Below are positions 1 through 8,700 of a stretch of DNA of 64,000 nt, in pieces. The notes beneath the pieces were generated by a model, which was not told where the DNA came from, searched no databases, and saw only the letters and a program-made list of their open reading frames with translations. Positions within the stretch are counted from its first letter, which is position 1. Every line of letters begins with the position of its first letter. Position numbers and translations under genes: made by a program. The stretch covers positions 124,001 through 188,000 of the forward strand of contig JAWKMR010000003.1 of assembly GCA_041392125.1 (NCBI GenBank), in the 5' to 3' direction. Source of the DNA: Halomarinibacterium sp041392125 (GTDB lineage Bacteria > Bacteroidota > Bacteroidia > Flavobacteriales > Flavobacteriaceae).

Positions 1-1
1 A

Positions 2-586
2 GGAGTGCAAGTGGCTATCGTCATTGGCGGAGGGAATATTTTTAGAGGCGTTTCGGGAGTGAGTGGTGGTATGGATCGTGTACAAGGCGACCACATGGGG
101 ATGTTGGCAACCGTTATTAATGGTCTTGCCTTGCAAAGCGCCTTGGAGAATGAAGGAGTACAAACCCGTTTGCAAAGCGCCATAAAAATGGACGAAGTCG
201 CAGAACCCTTTATAAGAAGAAGGGCTATCCGTCATCTTGAAAAAGGACGTGTAGTTATTTTTGGAGGCGGCACCGGAAACCCTTATTTCACTACAGATTC
301 GGCCGCTGTATTGCGTGCTATTGAAGTAGGAGCCGATGTTATTTTAAAAGGAACCCGTGTGGATGGTATTTATACTAGCGATCCTGAAAAAGATAGTAGT
401 GCTACCAAATTCGATTTTATTACTTTTGATGACGTCTTAAGAAAAGGGTTGAAGGTTATGGATACAACAGCATTTACCCTTAGCCAAGAAAACGAACTTC
501 CTATTATTGTTTTTGACATGAATACCAAAGGAAATTTACTTAAAGTGGTGTCAGGAGAAAATATAGGGACTAAGGTTAATCTTTAA
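2..586 (+). CDS. pyrH: UMP kinase, 5' end cut off by the window edge
   Basis: PyrH phosphorylates UMP to UDP in the cytoplasm for pyrimidine nucleotide synthesis. The frame is open from the first bases (codons for G, V, Q before the first GTG), so the true start lies upstream and about 40 N-terminal residues are missing. Visible amino-acid-kinase signatures are GGGNIFRG near the visible N-terminus, GGTGNPYFTTDSAA in the middle, and GTRVDGIYTSDP, which is typical of hexameric bacterial UMP kinases. The C-terminal beta strand (PIIVFDM) and stop are intact. It sits 41 bp before frr, the usual pyrH-frr order. Identification is very secure; only the start is unknown. Confidence 0.97.
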   Translation, partial: GVQVAIVIGGGNIFRGVSGVSGGMDRVQGDHMGMLATVINGLALQSALENEGVQTRLQSAIKMDEVAEPFIRRRAIRHLEKGRVVIFGGGTGNPYFTTDSAAVLRAIEVGADVILKGTRVDGIYTSDPEKDSSATKFDFITFDDVLRKGLKVMDTTAFTLSQENELPIIVFDMNTKGNLLKVVSGENIGTKVNL

Positions 587-627
587 TTTGGTCTAATTAT
601 TGCTTACCGGGTTATAAAATTTTTACG

Positions 628-1182
628 ATGGAAGAAGAAATTCAATTTATACTAGATACTGCCGAAGAGGCTATGAAGGATGCCCTAAAGCATCTTGAAA
701 AAAAGTTAGTAGCCATTAGGGCAGGAAAAGCCTCCCCAGCTATGCTTAATGGGGTTATGGTAAATTACTACGGAAATCCTACCCCGCTTAACCAAGTTGC
801 AAACGTGAATACTTCAGATGGGATGACCATTATTATCCAGCCATGGGAAAAAGCCATGATTTCTGAAATTGAAAAAGGAATTCAAATTGCCAACTTAGGT
901 TTTAACCCCATGAATAATGGCGAAAGTGTCATTATCAATGTCCCACCGCTTACCGAAGAACGACGCAGGGAACTTGCCAAACAGGCAAAAGCGGAAGCGG
1001 AAGAATCGAAAATTGGTGTTAGAAATGATCGTAAAAATGCCAATAATGAAATAAAAGCGCTGGAAGTTTCAGAAGATTTAAAGAAAAATCTTGAAATTGA
1101 CATTCAAAAAATGACCGACCATCACATTCAGCAAATTGATGCTATTTTGACAAAAAAAGAGGCCGAAATTATGAAGGTGTAA
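628..1182 (+). CDS. frr: Ribosome recycling factor
   Basis: RRF splits post-termination 70S ribosomes together with EF-G. The 184-residue length is standard. The central region carries the family pattern (IRAGKASPAML, VNYYG, PLNQVANV) and the C-terminal half the conserved RRELAKQAKAEAEE and VRNDRKNANNE segments of the three-helix bundle. The ATG at 628 follows pyrH by 41 bp, so the two genes are probably cotranscribed. A hairpin with a T-run about 50 bp after the stop probably ends the transcript. Confidence 0.97.
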   Translation: MEEEIQFILDTAEEAMKDALKHLEKKLVAIRAGKASPAMLNGVMVNYYGNPTPLNQVANVNTSDGMTIIIQPWEKAMISEIEKGIQIANLGFNPMNNGESVIINVPPLTEERRRELAKQAKAEAEESKIGVRNDRKNANNEIKALEVSEDLKKNLEIDIQKMTDHHIQQIDAILTKKEAEIMKV

Positions 1183-1220
1183 CTGTTCTCTCTTTTTAAG
1201 CCAACTTAAAATAATAATAA

Positions 1221-1260
1221 AAACATCCCCCTTTATCCCCCTTCAAAGGGGGATTTTTTA
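1221..1260 (+). terminator. Terminator with C-rich repeat after frr
   Basis: The sequence holds ATCCCCCTT twice as a direct repeat (from 1225 and from 1235) and once inverted. The second copy (1235-1243) pairs perfectly with 1246-1254 (AAGGGGGAT) and is followed by a run of six T. It looks like an intrinsic terminator for pyrH-frr built from a C-rich intergenic repeat element. Other copies would be expected elsewhere in the genome, but that cannot be checked here. Confidence 0.7.
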
Positions 1261-1295
1261 TCGTTATTTTTTCAAAATAATAACAGATACTTTCC

Positions 1296-1325
1296 TTTGG
1301 AATCCTTTGTATTTTAATACCTTTG
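1296..1325 (+). promoter_or_regulatory. Bacteroidota-type promoter of the MMPL gene
   Basis: TTTG (1296-1299), an 18-nt spacer and TACCTTTG (1318-1325) match the Bacteroidota primary-sigma consensus TTTG-N19-TAnnTTTG. Transcription would start near 1330, about 18 nt before the TTG start codon at 1348. Confidence 0.7.
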
Positions 1326-1347
1326 CCCCAATTTTAAGTTTCCCTTT

Positions 1348-3762
1348 TTGAACAAACTTTTCAGTATCGGTTTTTGGAGTGCTGTTGCCCGTTTTATACT
1401 TCGCAACAGAACCTTACTTATCATTTTTATAGTAGCTACCACTGTTTTTTTTGCGCTACAATGGAAAAACATGAGGTTTACCTATACCGAGGCCAACCTG
1501 CTCCCAGATAATCATCAATACAACGAAGAGTATCAGGAATTTTTAGACAAATTTGGAGAAGAGGGAAACCTAATTATTATGGGGATAAAAGATTCCGTTC
1601 TTTTTAATCCTAAAAATTTTAATGCCTGGACACGTCTTTCAAAAGACATTGCTTCATACAAAGAAGTGGAGTTATCACTTTCTATTGGCGACCTTCAAAA
1701 ATTAGAAAAAAGAGCCGATAGTGCTGCTTTTCAATTGATTCCTTTTATTCAGGATTCCGTTTTAGATTCCAAAAAATTGGAACGGTACCGCTATGAGCTT
1801 TTTAATAAGCTGCCCTTTTATGAAGGCTTAGTCTATAGTCCCAATAAAAAATCTGTTAGGACTGCCATTTATTTAAAGAAAGATATTGTTAATACTTCGG
1901 CGAGACGCGATTTTATTATTAATGATTTAATTCCGCTTATTGAAAGTTTTGAAACCGAAACAGGCATTACGGTTTATACTTCGGGGATGCCTTACATTAG
2001 GACCCTCAATTCGCAAAATATTATTGATGAAATTAGATGGTTTATTGCAGCCGCCCTACTGGTAACTTCACTTATCTTTTTCTTTTTCTTCCGTTCTTTC
2101 AGAGCTACATTTATTTCAACTATTACCGTTATTATCGGGGTTATGTGGTCTTTTGGGGTTTTGGGACTACTTCATTATGAAATTACAGTTCTTACGGCAT
2201 TAATACCTCCGTTAATTATTGTGATAGGAATTCCTAACTGCATCTTCCTTATCAATAAATATCAACAAGAAATTAAGCTGCACGGAAATCAGGCCAAATC
2301 TTTACAACGGGTAATTACCAAAGTTGGTAACGCTACTTTAATGACCAACGTTACTACGGCTTCCGGCTTTGCCACCTTTATTCTCACACACAGTAAATTA
2401 TTAAAAGAGTTTGGTACCGTTGCCTCTATTAACATCTTGGCAATATTTTTATTAAGCCTTTTTATCATTCCAATCGCCTATAGCTATATGGCTATTCCCA
2501 AATACAAGCATTTAAAACACCTCAATAAACGTTGGATTGGACGATTTGTAGATTGGATGGAGCGCATGGTAAAAGGGCATCGTGTGGCTATTTATGGAGT
2601 TACTATAGCACTACTTTGTACCAGTATCATCGGGATTTACAACATTAAACTTTCAGGAAGTTTAATTGAGGATATGCCCAAAGACAAACCTTTTTTTAAA
2701 GATATTCAGTTTTTTGAAAAGGAATACGAAGGCATTATGCCTCTTGAAATTTTAGTAGATACCAAACGGAAAAAAGGGGTGATGAACTTGGCCACTTTAA
2801 AGCGAATGGATGAACTCCAAAACTTTATGGAGGAAATTCCGGAGTTGTCTAAAACACTTTCCGTGGTACAATTGGTTAAATATTCTAAACAGGCCTATTA
2901 TAACAATAATCCTGAATACTATCAGCTTCCCAATTCTCAAGAGCGAACCTTCATCCTTTCGTATGCGAAAAGTAGCACCAGCGATACAAATTTGCTGAAC
3001 AGTTATGTGGATTCTACCGGACAATATGCAAGGATTACCACATTTATGAAAGATACCAAAACAGAGCGTTTTGATCGAATAGAAGAAGACCTGCGTACCG
3101 AAATTGAAAAAATATTTCCCAATGATCGATATACTGTTTCTATTACTGGAAAAGCTTTTGTTTTTGAAAAAGGGACCAAATATTTGGTAAACAATTTATT
3201 ATTATCCCTATCACTGGCTATTTTATTAATTGCATTATTTATGGCTTGGATGTTTCGAAGCTTCCGAATGATTTTAGTTTCTTTAATTCCTAATTTATTA
3301 CCGCTCATTATCACGGCAGGAATCATGGGCTTTTTGGGAGTTCCTATAAAACCATCAACCATATTGGTATTCAGTATTGCTTTTGGAATTTCGGTAGACG
3401 ACACCATTCACTTTTTGGCAAAATACCGTCAAGAATTAATGACCAACCACTGGAAAATTCGAAAATCGGTTTATGCCGCTTTACGAGAAACCGGCGTAAG
3501 TATGTTCTATACTTCCATAGTTCTGTTTTTCGGTTTTTCAGTATTCACCATTTCCAGTTTTGGAGGCACGGTAGCGTTAGGCGCATTGGTTTCTACCACG
3601 TTACTTTTTGCCATGTTGTCTAACTTATTATTGCTTCCATCATTATTACTTTCATTGGAGCGTAGTATTGCCAACAAACAAACGTTTAAAAAACCTTCCA
3701 TTCAAATTCTTCCCAGCTCCGACGAAGAAGTGGCCGAAGCTGAAAAAGAAGAAGAAAATTAG
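1348..3762 (+). CDS. MMPL/RND-superfamily transporter
   Basis: This is an 804-residue inner-membrane protein with the duplicated RND layout. It has a first transmembrane helix (about 18-38), a large periplasmic loop (40-230), a cluster of five helices (about 232-390), then helix, loop (about 435-630) and a second cluster to about 775. The motif SVDDTIHF near residue 684 is the acidic fourth-helix signature of each RND half in MMPL/HpnN-like exporters. The tail is Glu/Lys-rich. The family exports lipids, hopanoids or other hydrophobic molecules; the substrate here is unknown. No adaptor or TolC gene is adjacent, so it is not a tripartite pump by context. The start is TTG at 1348, chosen because a promoter lies just upstream and the next ATG would remove helix 1. 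Confidence 0.85.
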   Translation: MNKLFSIGFWSAVARFILRNRTLLIIFIVATTVFFALQWKNMRFTYTEANLLPDNHQYNEEYQEFLDKFGEEGNLIIMGIKDSVLFNPKNFNAWTRLSKDIASYKEVELSLSIGDLQKLEKRADSAAFQLIPFIQDSVLDSKKLERYRYELFNKLPFYEGLVYSPNKKSVRTAIYLKKDIVNTSARRDFIINDLIPLIESFETETGITVYTSGMPYIRTLNSQNIIDEIRWFIAAALLVTSLIFFFFFRSFRATFISTITVIIGVMWSFGVLGLLHYEITVLTALIPPLIIVIGIPNCIFLINKYQQEIKLHGNQAKSLQRVITKVGNATLMTNVTTASGFATFILTHSKLLKEFGTVASINILAIFLLSLFIIPIAYSYMAIPKYKHLKHLNKRWIGRFVDWMERMVKGHRVAIYGVTIALLCTSIIGIYNIKLSGSLIEDMPKDKPFFKDIQFFEKEYEGIMPLEILVDTKRKKGVMNLATLKRMDELQNFMEEIPELSKTLSVVQLVKYSKQAYYNNNPEYYQLPNSQERTFILSYAKSSTSDTNLLNSYVDSTGQYARITTFMKDTKTERFDRIEEDLRTEIEKIFPNDRYTVSITGKAFVFEKGTKYLVNNLLLSLSLAILLIALFMAWMFRSFRMILVSLIPNLLPLIITAGIMGFLGVPIKPSTILVFSIAFGISVDDTIHFLAKYRQELMTNHWKIRKSVYAALRETGVSMFYTSIVLFFGFSVFTISSFGGTVALGALVSTTLLFAMLSNLLLLPSLLLSLERSIANKQTFKKPSIQILPSSDEEVAEAEKEEEN

Positions 3763-3793
3763 AAGGCATGCTTCAGAAAAATATAGAAAAAAG

Positions 3794-3801
3794 TATCTTT
3801 A
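3794..3801 (+). promoter_or_regulatory. Putative -7 element of asnS
   Basis: TATCTTTA matches TAnnTTTG at 7 of 8 positions and lies 20 nt before the asnS ATG. No clear -33 TTTG is seen at the expected distance. Confidence 0.45.
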
Positions 3802-3821
3802 CGCCTTCAAAATAATGCCTT

Positions 3822-5264
3822 ATGCAGCGAAGAGAAATTATTGAAATTTTACAAAGTAAGCCTTCTCCAAACCAAATTTCGGTATCGGGTTGGGTGCGTT
3901 CCTTTAGAAGCAATCGGTTTATTGCATTAAACGATGGTTCTACGATAAAAAATTTACAATGTGTTATTGATTTTGAGAGCTTTGACGAATCACTTCTAAA
4001 AAAAATAACCACCGGAGCTGCTATTACCGTTGTAGGCGAATTGGTAGAAAGTCAAGGACAAGGGCAATCGGTTGAAATTCAAGCCTCTAAAGTAGAGATT
4101 TTAGGCGAAGCAGATCCTGAAGAGGTAAAGCTCACCATTTTAAGTCCCAAAAAACATTCGTTAGAGACTTTACGGGAGCAAGCTCATTTAAGAATTCGCA
4201 CCAATACTTTTGGCGCAGTAATGCGGTTACGTTCTAAATTGGCATTTGCCATTCACGAGTATTTTCAGAAAAATGGATTCTATTACATGCACACTCCTAT
4301 TATTACAGGAAGTGATGCCGAGGGTGCCGGAGAAATGTTTCGGGTAACTAATCTTGATGCAAAAAAACCTCCCTTAAATGAAGATGGCACGGTAAATTAC
4401 AAAGAAGATTTCTTCGAAAAAGAAACCAACCTTACCGTTAGTGGACAGTTGGAAGCCGAAACCTACGCCATGGGATTAGGTAAGGTGTATACTTTTGGCC
4501 CAACTTTTAGAGCTGAAAACTCCAATACTTCGCGCCACCTCGCTGAGTTTTGGATGATTGAGCCCGAAGTAGCTTTTAATGACTTGGCTGCCAATATGGA
4601 CCTTGCGGAAGATTTTATAAAATATGTTATCCAATATGCCATAGATCATGGGCAGGACGATTTGGAATTTTTAGAAACCCGATTGCTTGAGGAAGAAAAA
4701 AACAAACCGCAAGCAGAGCGTAGTGAGATGACGCTTAGAGAAAAACTTCTATTTGTACTAGAAAATAATTTTATTCGCATTAGCTATACCGAAGCCATTG
4801 ATATTTTAAAAAATAGTGCCCCAAACAAAAAGAAAAAATTCAAATATCTTATTGAAGAATGGGGAGCCGATTTACAAAGTGAACATGAACGATTTCTGGT
4901 AGAGAAGCACTTTAAATGCCCCGTTATTTTATATGATTATCCCGCCAAAATTAAAGCCTTTTACATGCGCTTAAACGATGATGAAAAAACGGTGCGCGCT
5001 ATGGACGTACTGTTTCCCGGAATTGGCGAAATTGTAGGGGGCTCTCAACGAGAAGAGCGCTACGACGTCCTGAAAAAAAAGATGGAACTTATGGGTATTC
5101 CGGAAGAAGAATTGTATTGGTACTTAGATTTGCGGAAATTTGGCACATGTGTTCATAGTGGCTTTGGGCTTGGTTTTGAACGACTGGTGCTGTTTGTCAC
5201 CGGAATGGGAAACATTCGCGATGTCATTCCGTACCCTAGAACTCCCGGTAATGCCTCTTTTTAA
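3822..5264 (+). CDS. asnS: Asparaginyl-tRNA synthetase
   Basis: AsnS charges tRNA-Asn in the cytoplasm. The 480-residue protein begins with the OB-fold anticodon-binding domain (ISVSGWVRSFRSNRF, about residues 18-32), followed by the class II catalytic core. Motif 2 is FGPTFRAENSNTSRHL with the following EFWMIEPE, and motif 3 is GFGLGFERLVLF near the C-terminus. The terminal PRTPGNASF matches AsnS (PRTPGNAxF) rather than AspS. A separate bacterial-type aspS lies at 33.2 kb, so Asn-tRNA is made directly. It sits 59 bp downstream of the MMPL gene with its own likely -7 box. A terminator separates it from rpoN. Confidence 0.97.
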   Translation: MQRREIIEILQSKPSPNQISVSGWVRSFRSNRFIALNDGSTIKNLQCVIDFESFDESLLKKITTGAAITVVGELVESQGQGQSVEIQASKVEILGEADPEEVKLTILSPKKHSLETLREQAHLRIRTNTFGAVMRLRSKLAFAIHEYFQKNGFYYMHTPIITGSDAEGAGEMFRVTNLDAKKPPLNEDGTVNYKEDFFEKETNLTVSGQLEAETYAMGLGKVYTFGPTFRAENSNTSRHLAEFWMIEPEVAFNDLAANMDLAEDFIKYVIQYAIDHGQDDLEFLETRLLEEEKNKPQAERSEMTLREKLLFVLENNFIRISYTEAIDILKNSAPNKKKKFKYLIEEWGADLQSEHERFLVEKHFKCPVILYDYPAKIKAFYMRLNDDEKTVRAMDVLFPGIGEIVGGSQREERYDVLKKKMELMGIPEEELYWYLDLRKFGTCVHSGFGLGFERLVLFVTGMGNIRDVIPYPRTPGNASF

Positions 5265-5285
5265 ATTTAGAAACCACGAGATATT

Positions 5286-5320
5286 AAATCCAGTTCCGTA
5301 GCTTCGTAGCTGGATTTTTT
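5286..5320 (+). terminator. Terminator after asnS
   Basis: AAATCCAG (5286-5293) pairs with CTGGATTT (5310-5317) across a partly structured 16-nt loop, and T residues continue after the stem. It lies 21 bp after the asnS stop. Confidence 0.75.
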
Positions 5321-5349
5321 TTATTTTTATAGGTAAGTCAAAATCTTAT

Positions 5350-6813
5350 ATGTTAAAACAACAGCTCAATTTTAAATTATCTCAAAAACTCTCTCCTCAA
5401 CAAATTCAGTTGATGAAATTAATCCAATTGCCTACCCAGGCTTTTGAACAGCGCATTATGCAGGAATTGGAAGAAAACCCTGCGTTGGAAGGCGGAAAAG
5501 ATGAAAAGGATATGCTGGAAAATGATAGTTTTGAAGATGATAATTACGATGAGTATGACGATGGCAATGAAGTAATTGAAACAGATATTAACGTAGACGA
5601 TTACTTAAGCGATGATGAAATTCCCAGTTACAAACTAGCAGCTAATAATTACAGTGCAGATGATGAAGAAAAGGAGACTCCATTTGCATCAGGAACATCC
5701 TTTAATCAATTTTTATTACAACAATTAAACACCTATCGTCTGGATGAAGAGGCTTTTGAAATTGCTCAGTTTTTAATTGGCAGTGTAGATGAAAGTGGTT
5801 ATATACGAAGAGATCTTGAGGACATTGTGGATGATTTAGCCTTCACCCAAAATATTTATACCACCAAAGAAAAGATTGAAAAAGTACTGGAGATAGTACA
5901 AGAATTAGATCCCGCAGGAGTAGGAGCAAGAAATCTTCAAGAGTGCTTACACTTGCAATTAAAACGAAAAGAGGAAGAGCCTTCGGTAGTACTTGCCACC
6001 AAAATCATTGAGACTGCTTTCGATCAGTTTTCAAAAAAACACTATAAAAAACTTATTTCAAAATTCGACATTTCAGAAGAAGAGCTACGAGAAGCCATTC
6101 ATGAAATTGAAGGTTTAAACCCAAAACCAGGAGGTGCTTATTCGGGAAATACACGAGTGATAGAGCATATTGTCCCGGACTTTGCTATTAAAATATTAGA
6201 CGGGGAATTAGATCTCACTTTAAATGGACGAAATGCTCCAGAGTTACACGTATCCAGAGATTATAGTGATATGCTGAAAGGCTATAAAGAAGCCAAAGAA
6301 AAATCGAAGTCGCAAAAAGATGCAGTATTATTTATTAAACAGAAATTAGATGCAGCAAAATGGTTTATTGATGCTATTAAACAGCGGCAGCAAACCTTGT
6401 ATGTGACCATGAATGCCATTATGCATTATCAGGAAGAATATTTTTTAACAGGAGATGAACGCAAGTTGAAGCCTATGATTTTAAAAGATATTGCCGATAA
6501 AATTGATATGGATGTATCTACAGTTTCGCGTGTAGCTAACAGTAAATATGTAGACACCCCTTATGGCACAAAATTGATTAAAGATTTCTTTAGCGAGTCT
6601 ATGAAAAATGATCAAGGAGAAGATGTTTCTACCAAAGAAATAAAGAAGATTCTTGAAATTACTATTGCTGAAGAGAATAAAAAAAAGCCATTAACCGATG
6701 ATAAATTGGCTAAAATTTTAAAGGAAAAAGGATATCCTATTGCGAGACGAACCATTGCCAAGTATCGTGAACAATTGGATTTGCCTGTTGCGCGACTTCG
6801 AAAAGAAATTTAA
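5350..6813 (+). CDS. rpoN: RNA polymerase sigma-54 factor
   Basis: Sigma-54 directs RNA polymerase to -24/-12 promoters and needs an AAA+ activator. The 487-residue protein shows the Leu/Gln-rich region I (LSQKLSPQQIQLMKLIQLP, about 10-28), then the acidic region II (about 50-100, many D and E). The core-binding and DNA-binding domains follow, with the RpoN box ARRTIAKYRE close to the C-terminus (one conservative change from the usual ARRTVAKYRE). No AAA+ activator is encoded in this window. The stop codon overlaps the ATG of the next gene by one base, so the two are translationally coupled. Confidence 0.97.
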   Translation: MLKQQLNFKLSQKLSPQQIQLMKLIQLPTQAFEQRIMQELEENPALEGGKDEKDMLENDSFEDDNYDEYDDGNEVIETDINVDDYLSDDEIPSYKLAANNYSADDEEKETPFASGTSFNQFLLQQLNTYRLDEEAFEIAQFLIGSVDESGYIRRDLEDIVDDLAFTQNIYTTKEKIEKVLEIVQELDPAGVGARNLQECLHLQLKRKEEEPSVVLATKIIETAFDQFSKKHYKKLISKFDISEEELREAIHEIEGLNPKPGGAYSGNTRVIEHIVPDFAIKILDGELDLTLNGRNAPELHVSRDYSDMLKGYKEAKEKSKSQKDAVLFIKQKLDAAKWFIDAIKQRQQTLYVTMNAIMHYQEEYFLTGDERKLKPMILKDIADKIDMDVSTVSRVANSKYVDTPYGTKLIKDFFSESMKNDQGEDVSTKEIKKILEITIAEENKKKPLTDDKLAKILKEKGYPIARRTIAKYREQLDLPVARLRKEI

Positions 6814-7418
6814 TGAATCACTTTCTTCGATTAGGAGCTTACGCACTCCATCCGTTACTTATGCCCTTTTTAGGAGCTGCTATTTATTATAGTATTACAC
6901 CACGCTTTGTAGATGTGCAAACTATACAAAGTAAACTCTTGGTTATTGTTATCATGACCGTTTTGGTCCCTATAGTAACATATTTTTTACTGAAGAATGT
7001 AAAGTTAGTACAGTCTATTAAACTAGAGGAGGTTTCGGAAAGAAAAATTCCTTTAATGCTTCAGTGTATTTTAATCTTCATTATCATTCGGGTTGTATTT
7101 GATGCTTACATTACACCCGAGTTGTACTTTTTCTATGTCGGAATTTTATTTTCCAGTTTTTCAGCCTTATTCTTAGTTATTTTTAAAATTAAAGCAAGTT
7201 TACACCAAATGGGAATTTCAGGACTTACATTTTTTGTGATTGCATTAAGTGTTCACTTTAAAATTAATATGCTTTTTTGGGTAGGTCTACTGCTTTTTGC
7301 AAACGGATGGGTTGCTTCTTCAAGATTACACACCTTGTCACATACAAAAGCCGAGCTGTTATTGGGTCTTTTTATTGGGGTGATTCCGCAGCTATTGATG
7401 CTCAATTTCTGGCTATAG
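6813..7418 (+). CDS. Multi-pass membrane protein of unknown function
   Basis: I do not recognise this 201-residue protein with certainty. It has six or seven hydrophobic segments (roughly 8-28, 42-62, 80-98, 104-124, 130-148, 150-168 and 180-200). The pattern ERKIPL near residue 76 and SSRLHTLSHTKAE followed by GLFIG near the C-terminus faintly resembles the motifs of membrane PAP2 phosphatases (R-P and SR-H), but the match is incomplete. It overlaps the rpoN stop by one base and converges with the barrel gene at 7413, overlapping it by 6 bp. No function is assigned. Confidence 0.75.
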   Translation: MNHFLRLGAYALHPLLMPFLGAAIYYSITPRFVDVQTIQSKLLVIVIMTVLVPIVTYFLLKNVKLVQSIKLEEVSERKIPLMLQCILIFIIIRVVFDAYITPELYFFYVGILFSSFSALFLVIFKIKASLHQMGISGLTFFVIALSVHFKINMLFWVGLLLFANGWVASSRLHTLSHTKAELLLGLFIGVIPQLLMLNFWL

Positions 7419-8117
7419 AATATAAAAGATAAGCCCTATTTTAAGGGGGTGAAAAGCGATAGATTCGTTGGTGTCTTGCAGAGTTGCATCTTTAAAAAAA
7501 GGTAATATACTGTAATTGGCATAAAAATTAAAAGTTCCATAACCAAAAGCCAACGTAGCTCCCAAACTTATTTTTTGAAATTCAGGAATTTTGGTTTGTG
7601 AAACTGAATTGTTGGGCTGTTTAAACTGTGAACGATACCAATACATATAGCCCGGTTTTAGCCCCGCATAAATTCTCCAAAATTTATATACAGAAGGGGT
7701 AGAAGTTCTCCATCTAATCTCGAATGGCACTTCAATACTTGCAACACTTAGCTTATTGGATGTATAAACAACCTGACTATCTAAAATACTAAAAATGGTA
7801 GTTTCAGAAAGTTCTTCCCCAATAAACAAGTTTTGCCCATACTGATCAAAACTAAATCCAAGACCCAGTGCAATAGCGATATTACGTTGTTCATTGACAG
7901 GCATGTCTCTTAAATACCCAAAATGAAACCCTCCGGAAACTCCTTTTAAATTAAATCCGTTGGGCATTTTTGTAACAAGGTTATAGGATACTCCTGCATA
8001 GAATTGATCCTCCCTATATTTGGTATCTACAATACTATCTTTAACTATCTCTTGTGAATAAAAATACGTTGTGACAGTATTGAGCAAGAATAAGAATGCT
8101 ATTCTTTTATAATTCAT
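7413..8117 (-). CDS. Outer-membrane beta-barrel protein (OMP_b-brl-like)
   Basis: The 234-residue protein has a signal peptide ending near FYSQ (residues 1-22). Alternating aromatic/polar strands follow (FYAGVSYNLV, GGFHFGYL, IALGLGFSF, ATLAFGYGTFNFYANYSI), and it ends in a short aliphatic/aromatic strand, all typical of a small Bacteroidota porin-family barrel. It lies directly downstream of the TonB-energising operon but behind that operon's terminator, so it is probably transcribed separately or by readthrough. PorT/SprT of type IX secretion is a related fold, but the usual PorT neighbours are absent, so I do not use that name. Confidence 0.75.
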   Translation of the reverse strand: MNYKRIAFLFLLNTVTTYFYSQEIVKDSIVDTKYREDQFYAGVSYNLVTKMPNGFNLKGVSGGFHFGYLRDMPVNEQRNIAIALGLGFSFDQYGQNLFIGEELSETTIFSILDSQVVYTSNKLSVASIEVPFEIRWRTSTPSVYKFWRIYAGLKPGYMYWYRSQFKQPNNSVSQTKIPEFQKISLGATLAFGYGTFNFYANYSILPFFKDATLQDTNESIAFHPLKIGLIFYIL

Positions 8118-8163
8118 AAAGTAAATATAATGAATTAGCGTTCACTTCACTATGGCTAAATAA

Positions 8164-8200
8164 AAAACGCCTAGCGCTAATAAATAGTCTAAGGCGTTTT
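8164..8200 (-). terminator. Terminator of the ExbB/ExbD operon
   Basis: AAAACGCCT (8164-8172) pairs with AGGCGTTTT (8192-8200). Read on the - strand, the stem is followed by a T-rich tract. It lies just after the stop of the last exbD gene. Confidence 0.75.
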
Positions 8201-8218
8201 ATTGTATTTTAGTATTTA

Positions 8219-8689
8219 TTATTTATCCAGTTGATTTCCTGGAGTAGTAATATAAATTAACTTTAACAAATTTAAATCTCTAAGTTCCTGCTTAACATCT
8301 GATACTAAACCCGTATTGGTTTCTTCATCTACTTTTAAGGCAACCATGACTTTATCCTGAAGCTCTGGACGTAGTTTTCTTCTAAGTTCTTCAAGAGCAA
8401 ATCTAATGTTACTAACATCTGTAAATTTATCCCCAATCTGGATTTTTGCTTCTTTCCCGTATTTTTCATACCCAGCACCTGGTTTACCTGCATAAATAAA
8501 TACAGAGCGATCTTTTTTCAATTTCTCAACTTGATCTCCTTTAGGAAGGTTTTGCTGAACCAAAAGGTTACTATCCCGTAACACAGTTACAACCATAAAA
8601 AAGAACAGTAACATGAAAACAATATCGGGCAGCGAAGCTGTGGAAATAGGAGGTAAATCTCCGCTTTTTTTCTTTTTAAATTTTGACAT
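8219..8689 (-). CDS. ExbD/TolR-family biopolymer transport protein (second copy)
   Basis: ExbD-type proteins form the proton-driven stator with ExbB and energise TonB across the periplasm. This 156-residue copy has a basic N-terminus (KFKKKK), then LPDIVFMLLFFFMVV, with the essential intramembrane Asp at residue 22. A periplasmic domain of about 115 residues follows and ends ITTPGNQLDK. It is the last gene of a four-gene - strand operon and starts 11 bp after the other exbD. A terminator follows its stop. Two non-identical ExbD genes in tandem are common in Bacteroidota. TolR rather than ExbD function cannot be excluded. Confidence 0.9.
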   Translation of the reverse strand: MSKFKKKKSGDLPPISTASLPDIVFMLLFFFMVVTVLRDSNLLVQQNLPKGDQVEKLKKDRSVFIYAGKPGAGYEKYGKEAKIQIGDKFTDVSNIRFALEELRRKLRPELQDKVMVALKVDEETNTGLVSDVKQELRDLNLLKLIYITTPGNQLDK

Positions 8690-8700
8690 GTCTTAGAATT

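Noticed and set aside
5101..5170. TGGCAC sequences as sigma-54 (-24/-12) promoters, prompted by rpoN
   Set aside because: The required GC at -12 with the right spacing is missing, and the hits lie inside coding sequence.
7413..8117. Naming the barrel protein PorT/SprT (type IX secretion)
   Set aside because: The fold is similar but the usual PorT neighbours and sequence signatures are not evident, so only the barrel family is stated.
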